The translations under genes and the position numbers were made by a program. The notes beneath the pieces were generated by a model that saw only the letters and a list, made by a program, of their open reading frames with translations, was not told where the DNA came from and made no database searches. Positions 6,576-12,332 of a DNA stretch of 16,558 nucleotides are shown here, piece by piece. Every line of letters begins with the position of its first letter. Within the stretch, counting starts at the first letter, position 1. This stretch comes from an uncultured Bacteroidia bacterium (GTDB lineage: Bacteria; Bacteroidota; Bacteroidia; Bacteroidales; UBA932): positions 1-16,558 of the forward strand of contig CADBPH010000303.1 of the NCBI GenBank assembly GCA_902796455.1. Direction: 5' to 3'.

Positions 6576-7414
6576 TCCTTGGCCGCCTCCTTTTCCAGCT
6601 GGGAAATGTCATCCTTGCCGATGTTGCTGACCAGCGTCACATACCGGAGTTCGCCGAAGTCCTGCAGCAGGCGGACATTGATTTCATAAGTCGCTCCGTT
6701 CACGACCCGGGACTCTCCCGTTGTCCCGATGGGGATATCCGCCGGGAAAATAGAGGAGTAGCCGCTTGTGTAGACGGTGTCGCCCGGTTGGAAGCGGTAC
6801 TGGAGCGGAATTTCCTTGAGCAGAGCGCCGCCGGAGGATTTCCCGTCCCAGACCAGCGGGCCGACCGCCCCTTCGCGGCCGAGACGGGCACTGACATTGA
6901 AGTCGGTGTTCATGAAGGAGACCGCATAGGAGTAATGTTTCCCGATCGATTCGACAATTCCGACCACGCCATGGTTGGTAATGATGCCGCTGTTGGGTGT
7001 CACCCCGTCTTCGGATCCCTGTCCGATGATGAGGTAATTGTGCTGTTTGTTCCGGCTGACTTTCACGATGGACCCACGCATGTAGCGGAAGTTTCCGACC
7101 GTCGAAACCTGGCCGATTCCGCCTGCCAGGGAATCCAGCAGGTCGATTTCGTCTTCGTGGCGGTACTGCAGGAGCATCTGCCGCAGGGCGAAATTCTCGT
7201 CTGCCAGCCTTTCATTTTCCCGGTTCAGGGAAAAATAATGCTTGATGGATTCGGTTCCGCCCCAGACGCGGGCCATGAAGGCATGTGCCCCCTTGGCCAG
7301 GAAGAAGTGCTGGACTTCGTTGGAGCGGGAGAGCAAATTCAGAGCAGCAATCTCCATTGCGATGAAGATTGCTGCATTGATGAGGGTCTTGATTATGCTG
7401 CGCTTGCCGGGCAT
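6572..7414 (-). CDS. mreC: Rod-shape-determining protein MreC
   Basis: MreC is a bitopic protein whose periplasmic beta domains bind and activate PBP2. The 280-residue sequence shows a short cytoplasmic start, one membrane helix at about 9-28, and a helical coiled coil at about 55-90 (SLNRENERLADENFALRQML). The two-lobed MreC core follows, with GSEDGVTPNSGIITNHGVVG near 133-152, a GDTVYTSGYSSIFPADIPIG segment at 211-230 and the closing beta region. The start codon lies one base after the mreB stop and the stop overlaps mreD by four bases, so the three genes form one transcription and translation unit. The length is normal for Bacteroidetes MreC. Confidence 0.95.
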   Translation of the reverse strand: MPGKRSIIKTLINAAIFIAMEIAALNLLSRSNEVQHFFLAKGAHAFMARVWGGTESIKHYFSLNRENERLADENFALRQMLLQYRHEDEIDLLDSLAGGIGQVSTVGNFRYMRGSIVKVSRNKQHNYLIIGQGSEDGVTPNSGIITNHGVVGIVESIGKHYSYAVSFMNTDFNVSARLGREGAVGPLVWDGKSSGGALLKEIPLQYRFQPGDTVYTSGYSSIFPADIPIGTTGESRVVNGATYEINVRLLQDFGELRYVTLVSNIGKDDISQLEKEAAKE

Positions 7415-7415
7415 C

Positions 7416-8438
7416 CTACCGCATCAGGAAAGAATAGTTTGCGGCGTTCTTCAGGGCAATGCAGGTTCCCCGGGCCACGGCGTGGAGCGGATCCTCTGCT
7501 ACATGGAAGGGGATGTTCACCTTTTCCGTGAAACGCTGGGCCAGGCCGCGCAGCAGGGCGCCGCCGCCGGAGAGGAAAATTCCGTTTTCGACAATGTCGG
7601 AGTACAATTCCGGCGGAGTCTGCTCCAGCACGTGGAGGATGGAAGATTCAATCCTGGCCACGGATTTGTCCAGGCAGTGGGCGATTTCCTGATAGGTGAT
7701 GGTCGCGTCGACCGGGTGGGCGGTCATCAGGTTCGGGCCGCGGACGATGAACGGTTCGGGTTCCTCGTCCAGTTCCGGGATGACGGCGCCGACAGCAATC
7801 TTGATTTTCTCGGCGGTGATTTCACCGACCTTGATGTTGTGCTGCTGCTTGAGGTAATTCTGGATGTCGCTGGTAAACACGTCACCTGCCGTCCGGATGC
7901 TGTCCTGCTCGACGATACCGCCGAGGGAAATGACCGCGATCTCCGTCGTTCCGCCTCCGATGTCGACCACCATGTTTCCCTTCGGCGCTTCGACATCCAG
8001 GCCGATACCGAGGGCGGCGGCCATCGGTTCGAAAATCAGGTAGACATCCCGGCCGCCGGCGTGCTCGGAAGAGTCACGTACGGCACGGATTTCCACTTCG
8101 GTACTGCCGGAAGGGATGCCGACCACGATCCGGATATTGGGGGTGAATAAAGAACGGTGCTTGCTGTTGACCTGCTTGATGAACCCTTTGATCATCATCT
8201 CCGCCGCCTCGAAATTGGCAATGACTCCGTCCCGCAGGGGGCGGATGGTCTTGATGCCGGGATTGACCCGTTCATGCATCAGTTTCGCCTTCTTTCCCAA
8301 GGCGATACATTTACCGGTATTGTTGTCGATGGCGACTATGCTGGGCTCATCAAGAACAATCTGGTCGTTCTGGAAAATGACCGTGTTGGCCGTTCCCAGA
8401 TCCATTGCAAGTTCTTGAGTGAAGAACGAAAATGCCAT
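7416..8438 (-). CDS. mreB: Rod-shape-determining actin homologue MreB
   Basis: MreB forms membrane-bound filaments that orient the RodA-PBP2 machine and set rod shape. The 340-residue protein carries the complete actin-fold ATP site: phosphate-1 loop DLGTANT at 13-19, connecting segment FEPMAAALG at 136-144 with the catalytic Glu137, phosphate-2 loop DIGGGTTEIAV at 159-169 and adenosine loop LSGGGALLRG at 289-298. The hydrophobic start MAFSFF fits a membrane-targeting tip. It is the first gene of the leftward six-gene cluster and is divergent from ispD across a 67-base gap. No convincing promoter for mreB is seen there; TACCTTTA at 8456-8463 on the - strand is one mismatch from the -7 consensus but has no TTTG at the proper distance. 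Confidence 0.97.
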   Translation of the reverse strand: MAFSFFTQELAMDLGTANTVIFQNDQIVLDEPSIVAIDNNTGKCIALGKKAKLMHERVNPGIKTIRPLRDGVIANFEAAEMMIKGFIKQVNSKHRSLFTPNIRIVVGIPSGSTEVEIRAVRDSSEHAGGRDVYLIFEPMAAALGIGLDVEAPKGNMVVDIGGGTTEIAVISLGGIVEQDSIRTAGDVFTSDIQNYLKQQHNIKVGEITAEKIKIAVGAVIPELDEEPEPFIVRGPNLMTAHPVDATITYQEIAHCLDKSVARIESSILHVLEQTPPELYSDIVENGIFLSGGGALLRGLAQRFTEKVNIPFHVAEDPLHAVARGTCIALKNAANYSFLMR

Positions 8439-8450
8439 AGTAAGTATAAT

Positions 8451-8483
8451 TTTGGTAAAGGTACAAAAAGATTCTTAAATTTG
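8451..8483 (+). promoter_or_regulatory. Putative ispD promoter (TTTG / TAnnTTTG)
   Basis: TTTG at 8451-8454 and TAAATTTG at 8476-8483 are separated by 21 bases. Both match the Bacteroidetes -33/-7 consensus exactly. Transcription would start near 8490, about 16 bases before the ispD ATG. Confidence 0.65.
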
Positions 8484-8505
8484 CGGTGGTATTCTCTTCT
8501 TATTT

Positions 8506-9213
8506 ATGGTCAGAAGGTTTTTTCTTATCGCCATGGCGGCCGGAAGCGGCACCCGGATGGGGGGCGGACTTCCCAAGCAATTCCTCCCGCTGGAAGGGAT
8601 TCCCATCCTGCGCCGGACCCTGGAGAAATTCATCGGGGCATGCCCGGATGTGCACGTTGTAACCGTCCTTCCCGCCGCATTCATTCCCTACTGGAAATCC
8701 TATTGCCTGGAAGCGGATTTCGTTCATCCGCAGATCCTTGTCCCCGGCGGGATTACGCGCTTCCATTCGGTGCGGGCTGCCCTGGCAAAGGTCCCGGACG
8801 GGGTCCTGGTGGCCATTCATGACGGCGTCCGTCCGCTGCTGAGCGAAGAGCTGATCGTCCGCATGCGCGGGCAGATGGAGTCGTGCCGGGCCCTGATTCC
8901 GGTTGTTCCCATGACGGATACCCTGAAGGTACTGGAAAGGACCACCGGAGAAGGCGGATCCCGTCTGGAAGCCGTCCCGGGGGAACAGGCGGACCGCAGC
9001 CGGATTTTCGGGGCGCAGACACCGCAGTTTTTCCTTTCTGAAGAGATCAAGGCGGCCTATAACCAGGCGTACGATACGGCCTTTACGGACGATGCCTCCG
9101 TGGCGGAGCGAAACGGAATACCTCTCTCCTTTGTCGAAGGAGAGAGGCTGAATATCAAAATCACGACGCCGGAGGACCTGCGGCTTGCCCAGGCGCTGCT
9201 CCGTTACCGATAA
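8506..9213 (+). CDS. ispD: 2-C-methyl-D-erythritol 4-phosphate cytidylyltransferase
   Basis: IspD transfers CMP from CTP to methylerythritol phosphate, the third step of the MEP route to isoprenoids, including the undecaprenyl carrier used for wall synthesis. The 235 residues match the family length. The N-terminal nucleotide-binding signature is AAGSGTRMGGGLPKQF (11-26) with Arg17 and Lys24 at the catalytic basic positions. AIHDGVRP (103-110), MTDT (136-139), GAQTPQFF (169-176), TDDASVAE (194-201) and the C-terminal IKITTPEDL (217-225) follow. It is transcribed divergently from mreB, and its TAA stop is immediately followed by the stop of the convergent regulator gene, with no spacer. A perfect 11-bp hairpin lies within its 3' part. 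Confidence 0.96.
   Translation: MVRRFFLIAMAAGSGTRMGGGLPKQFLPLEGIPILRRTLEKFIGACPDVHVVTVLPAAFIPYWKSYCLEADFVHPQILVPGGITRFHSVRAALAKVPDGVLVAIHDGVRPLLSEELIVRMRGQMESCRALIPVVPMTDTLKVLERTTGEGGSRLEAVPGEQADRSRIFGAQTPQFFLSEEIKAAYNQAYDTAFTDDASVAERNGIPLSFVEGERLNIKITTPEDLRLAQALLRYR
9121..9147. repeat. Perfect 11-bp inverted repeat inside the ispD 3' coding region
   Basis: Arms CCTCTCTCCTT (9121-9131) and AAGGAGAGAGG (9137-9147) pair fully around the 5-base loop TGTCG. The hairpin encodes IPLSFVEGER of IspD and has no T-tract on either side, so it is not a standard terminator. It lies about 65 bases past the lrp stop when read on the - strand. Confidence 0.7.
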
Positions 9214-9726
9214 TTATTTTTCGCGGGTCTTCTTGGAAGCCTGGGAGAAACTGGTATTCTTATAATCCTTGACCCAAACCTGCCGGTCAATCGCCTCGTC
9301 CAGGGCGATCATGGTATCGGTCGCCTGGATGTACGGAATCTTCTGCACCGTATTCAGGAGGACCTCCATCAGGTGGTCGTTATCGAAGCAATAAATCTTG
9401 ACGAGGAGGGCGTATTTTCCTGTAACAAAGTGGCATTCAACGACTTCCGGAATCTGCTTCAGGGAATCTACGACTTCATTGTACTTGTTGGCTTCGGAAA
9501 GGGAAATGCTGATGAAGGCGCAGATGTTCAGGCCGAGGGCTTGCGGCTTGACAAGAAGCCGGGAACCGGTGATGACACCGTTGGCTTCCAGTCTCTTGAC
9601 TCTCTGGTGAATGGCTGCACCGGACACACCGCATTCCCGGGCGATCTCAAGGAACGGCATCCTGGCGTTCTTCACCAGGAAAGAAAGGATCTTCTGGTCT
9701 GTCTGGTCAATGTGATAAGTTGCCAT
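9214..9726 (-). CDS. Lrp/AsnC-family transcriptional regulator
   Basis: The 170-residue protein has the two-part layout of feast/famine regulators. An N-terminal winged helix-turn-helix (about 6-55) includes the recognition region GVSGAAIHQRVKRLEANGVI (33-52). A C-terminal RAM/AsnC effector-binding domain (about 66-142) includes VVECHFVTGKYALLVKI (95-111). A basic tail, SFSQASKKTREK, follows. Such proteins form dimers or octamers, bind amino acids or similar small ligands, and usually regulate their own gene. An 8-bp inverted repeat overlaps its predicted promoter and fits autoregulation. Targets cannot be read from the sequence. Its stop codon abuts the stop of convergent ispD. Confidence 0.92.
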   Translation of the reverse strand: MATYHIDQTDQKILSFLVKNARMPFLEIARECGVSGAAIHQRVKRLEANGVITGSRLLVKPQALGLNICAFISISLSEANKYNEVVDSLKQIPEVVECHFVTGKYALLVKIYCFDNDHLMEVLLNTVQKIPYIQATDTMIALDEAIDRQVWVKDYKNTSFSQASKKTREK

Positions 9727-9740
9727 CTTCTTTCAAATTA

Positions 9741-9763
9741 TAAGTTTGACGATTGCAAACTTA
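9741..9763. promoter_or_regulatory. Candidate operator (8-7-8 inverted repeat) over the lrp promoter
   Basis: TAAGTTTG (9741-9748) and CAAACTTA (9756-9763) are exact reverse complements with a 7-base spacer. The right arm, read on the - strand, is itself the predicted -7 element, and the left arm covers roughly +1 to +8. This position suits autorepression by the Lrp-type protein. The binding protein is inferred from adjacency only. Confidence 0.55.
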
Positions 9764-9789
9764 CTTATATTTTTTCAGATTTATCCAAA
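9756..9789 (-). promoter_or_regulatory. Putative promoter of the Lrp/AsnC regulator gene
   Basis: On the - strand, TTTG (9786-9789) is followed after 22 bases by TAAGTTTG (9756-9763), an exact -7 match. Transcription would start near 9749, about 23 bases before the ATG. The TTTG is embedded in a 13-base sequence also found at the topA promoter. Confidence 0.6.
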
Positions 9790-9828
9790 TTTTATCAAAA
9801 AAATAACGAATCGGTAGAAAAAGGGATG

Positions 9829-9858
9829 AAAAAACGCCGGTTCTTCGGTGAACCGGCG
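9829..9858 (-). terminator. Intrinsic terminator of topA
   Basis: Read on the - strand, a perfect 9-bp GC-rich stem (9850-9858 with 9835-9843, 6-base loop) is followed by six T residues (9834-9829). It begins 20 bases beyond the topA stop codon, so it should end the topA transcript before the lrp promoter. Confidence 0.9.
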
Positions 9859-9878
9859 CCTAAAATTTGGCAGGGGCC

Positions 9879-12194
9879 TTATTTGCGGCGGCGTGGAACG
9901 TAGCGTCGGGTAGGTGCACCTCCCGCGATGATTTCCTGGCATTTTTCCGCTGTCAATGCCGCGGCATCCGTCCCTCTCGGAATCCGGAAATTGGAGCCGG
10001 CGTGCTTGATGTACGGACCATATCGTCCGTTGATGACCTGCACGTCAATGTCTTGGAATTCAGCGATAATCTCATTGCCGGCAGGCTTGTTCTGCGCGGC
10101 TTGGATGATTTGGATGCAGTCCTCCAGCGTGACCTTCATCGGGTCGGTCCCCCGGGGCAGGGAGATGTTTTTGTCTCCGAATTTGAGATACGGGCCGAAC
10201 CGGCCTTTCGTGGCGACAATGTCATTCCCTTCCCACTGCCCGACCGTACGCGGGAGGCGGAACAATTGCAGGGCTTCTTCCAAAGTGATGCTTTCGATCA
10301 GCTGACCCGGCGCCAGGTGCGCATACTGCCGGTTTTCTCCTTCGCCTTTCTGGATGTACGGCCCCCACTGTCCGAACTTTGCAACGACAGGCAACCCGTC
10401 GGAGGGATCGGTTCCCAGTTCGCGGCTGACGTGGTTGTACTGCCGGTCGGCCAGGACCTCTTCCACTTTCTGGTGGAAAGGCGCGTAGAAGGATTCGATC
10501 ACATTGTTCCAAACCTTCTGTCCGTCAGCGATTTCATCGAAGTCTTTCTCGACGGTGGCCGTAAAATCATAGTCCATGATCCCGTCGAAATTCTGGACAA
10601 GGTAATCGGTGACGATCATGCCGATTTCCTGCGGGAGCAGCCGGCGTTTTTCGGCGCCGATCACTTCCGTTTTCGCCGATTCTTCCACCTTGTTCCCTTT
10701 CAGGGTGAGGTTGACGACAGGGACTTTCTGTCCTTCCTTGTCCCCGATGGTGACATAGCCGCGTCCTTTCGAGAGGGTGTCCACGACAGTTGCCCAGGTG
10801 GACGGCCGCCCGATTTCCAGTTCTTCCAGTTTCTTGACCAGCGTTCCGTCCGTGTAGCGGGCGGGCGGGGCCGTGAACTTGCACTCTCCGGTAATGCGTT
10901 CCGCCTGCATGAGGGTGCCCGTCTTCAGCTCCGGAAGGATGACCTCACCTTCTTCAGTCTCAGCATCATCCGTTCCTTCCAGATACACCTTCAGGAAGCC
11001 GTCGAAAAGCACCTCCTGGGCTTGGACGGAGAACTGCTCGCTGCGCCGGTCGGACTGGATTCCCAGCTGCGTGCGCATCAGGCGGGCGTCGGCCATCTGC
11101 GAAGCGACGGTGCGTTTCCAGATCAGGCTGTACAGTTTCTTTTCCTGCGGCGTGCCTTCGATGTCGGTATTGGAGATGAAAGTCGGCCGGATGGCTTCGT
11201 GGGCTTCCTGGGCGCCGCGGACGTGGGTCTTGTACTGGCGCACCTTGCTGTATTTGGGGCCGAAGTTATCCTGGATGAACTGTTTGGCGGTATTGATGGC
11301 CAGGCTCGACAGGGTGGTCGAGTCCGTACGCATATACGTAATCAGACCGCGTTCGTACAGTTGCTGGGCCAGCCGCATGGTCGTTCCGACCGGGAAGTGG
11401 AACTTGCGGGCCGCCTCCTGTTGGAGAGTGGAAGTCGTGAAAGGAGCAGCCGGCGTGCGGGTACCTTCCTTTTTCTCGACGGACTGGATGGTAAATCTTG
11501 CGCCGATGCTGTCTTCCAGGAATTTACGGGCTTCCTCCAGAGACGGGAACCGGTGGTCGAGCGTCGCTTTCACTTTCGTAGCAGCCGGCGTTCCTTCCGG
11601 ATGGAAAACGGCGTCGATCCGGTAATACGGTTCACGGTTGAAGGAAAGGATTTCGCGTTCCCGGTCGACAATCAGGCGCAGGGCGACACTCTGGACCCGT
11701 CCGGCCGACAGTCTCGGCTGGATTTTGCGCCACAGGACCGGCGACAGTTCGAAGCCGACGAGCCGGTCCAGGACACGGCGGGCTTGCTGTGCCTCCACCA
11801 GGTGCATGTCAATCTGCCGGGGGTGCTCGATCGCTTCCAAGATGGCATTCTTTGTAATTTCATGGAAAACAATCCGTTTCGTTTTGTCTTCCTGCAATTC
11901 AAGCGTTTCGTACAAGTGCCAGGAAATGGCTTCTCCCTCGCGGTCTTCATCGGAGGCGAGCCAGACGGTCTGGGCATTCGCCGCCAGTTTCTTCAATTCC
12001 GCGACCAGTTTTTTCTTTTCGGCCGGTACAACATATTCGGGCATGAACCCGTGTTCGATATCAATGCTTAATTTCTTTTCCTGCAGATCCCTGATATGAC
12101 CCCTGCTGGACATCACCGTGTAGTTTTCTCCCAGAAATCTCCGGATGGTGTTGGCTTTGGTCGGCGATTCGACGATAACAAGATTCCCCTCCAT
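9879..12194 (-). CDS. topA: DNA topoisomerase I (type IA)
   Basis: TopA relaxes negative supercoils by single-strand cleavage and passage. The 771-residue protein begins with a Toprim domain carrying IVESPTKA (7-14, Glu9) and the acidic triad SDEDREGE (81-88). The type IA core follows, with LSAGRVQSVALRLIVDRE (162-179) and the catalytic tyrosine in ITYMRTDST (Tyr287). The C-terminal part has repeated GPY-type modules at about 605-640, 664-690 and 723-745 (GQWGPYIQKG, GRFGPYLKFG, GRYGPYIKHA), ending in a basic tail RRYVPRRRK. Only three cysteines are present, so the zinc fingers of the E. coli enzyme are absent, as expected for this lineage. The upstream promoter and downstream terminator indicate a single-gene transcript. 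Confidence 0.97.
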   Translation of the reverse strand: MEGNLVIVESPTKANTIRRFLGENYTVMSSRGHIRDLQEKKLSIDIEHGFMPEYVVPAEKKKLVAELKKLAANAQTVWLASDEDREGEAISWHLYETLELQEDKTKRIVFHEITKNAILEAIEHPRQIDMHLVEAQQARRVLDRLVGFELSPVLWRKIQPRLSAGRVQSVALRLIVDREREILSFNREPYYRIDAVFHPEGTPAATKVKATLDHRFPSLEEARKFLEDSIGARFTIQSVEKKEGTRTPAAPFTTSTLQQEAARKFHFPVGTTMRLAQQLYERGLITYMRTDSTTLSSLAINTAKQFIQDNFGPKYSKVRQYKTHVRGAQEAHEAIRPTFISNTDIEGTPQEKKLYSLIWKRTVASQMADARLMRTQLGIQSDRRSEQFSVQAQEVLFDGFLKVYLEGTDDAETEEGEVILPELKTGTLMQAERITGECKFTAPPARYTDGTLVKKLEELEIGRPSTWATVVDTLSKGRGYVTIGDKEGQKVPVVNLTLKGNKVEESAKTEVIGAEKRRLLPQEIGMIVTDYLVQNFDGIMDYDFTATVEKDFDEIADGQKVWNNVIESFYAPFHQKVEEVLADRQYNHVSRELGTDPSDGLPVVAKFGQWGPYIQKGEGENRQYAHLAPGQLIESITLEEALQLFRLPRTVGQWEGNDIVATKGRFGPYLKFGDKNISLPRGTDPMKVTLEDCIQIIQAAQNKPAGNEIIAEFQDIDVQVINGRYGPYIKHAGSNFRIPRGTDAAALTAEKCQEIIAGGAPTRRYVPRRRK

Positions 12195-12220
12195 ACTGCA
12201 TGTTTTTTGTTACGTGAATG

Positions 12221-12253
12221 CAAAGTAAGCGACAAACAAGGGATATTTCCAAA
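12221..12253 (-). promoter_or_regulatory. Putative topA promoter
   Basis: On the - strand, TTTG (12250-12253) is followed after 21 bases by TTACTTTG (12221-12228), one mismatch from TAnnTTTG. The start would fall near 12214, about 20 bases before the ATG. The TTTG lies within GATAAAATTTGGA, the same 13-mer seen at the lrp promoter. Confidence 0.5.
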
Positions 12254-12262
12254 TTTTATCGC

Positions 12263-12270
12263 TATTTTTG
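12263..12270 (+). promoter_or_regulatory. Putative -7 element of the PBP1A-ddl-prmC operon
   Basis: TATTTTTG is an exact TAnnTTTG match on the + strand, 62 bases before the PBP1A ATG. No TTTG is found at the usual upstream distance, where the topA promoter occupies the sequence, so the call rests on one box. The start would be near 12277. Confidence 0.4.
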
Positions 12271-12285
12271 TGTTTTGTTAGAGCG

Positions 12286-12305
12286 TCGGATTCAATAGAA
12301 TCCGA
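12286..12305 (+). repeat. 8-bp perfect hairpin in the PBP1A leader
   Basis: Arms TCGGATTC (12286-12293) and GAATCCGA (12298-12305) close on AATA. The hairpin lies between the predicted start (about 12277) and the ATG at 12333, near the 5' end of the leader. No T-tract follows, so it is not a terminator; RNA stabilisation or protein binding is possible. Confidence 0.6.
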
Positions 12306-12332
12306 ATCGTGTTAAACGAAGAATGATGTTGC

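Larger units (their letters stand above)
2090..8438 (-). other. Elongasome operon: mreB-mreC-mreD-mrdA-rodA-coiled-coil gene
   Basis: Six leftward genes are separated by 1, -4, 7, 4 and 11 bases. No terminator or promoter-sized gap lies between them, and the bidirectional terminator at 2035-2064 follows the last one. The first five genes are the standard rod-shape set; the sixth is the unrecognised secreted coiled-coil protein. Co-transcription is inferred from spacing. Confidence 0.85.

Noticed and set aside
8456..8463. TACCTTTA on the - strand as the mreB promoter
   Set aside because: It has one mismatch to the -7 consensus and no TTTG at 19-22 bases upstream. It is recorded as a possibility but not called.
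9741..9748. TAAGTTTG on the + strand as a rightward promoter into topA antisense
   Set aside because: The -7 match is exact, but no TTTG lies at the right distance and no + strand gene follows. It is better explained as half of the inverted repeat at the lrp promoter.
9867..12071. 734-codon open frame on the + strand opposite topA
   Set aside because: It lies almost wholly antisense to topA, which has all type IA motifs. No promoter, domain or signal supports the antisense frame; it is a codon-bias shadow.
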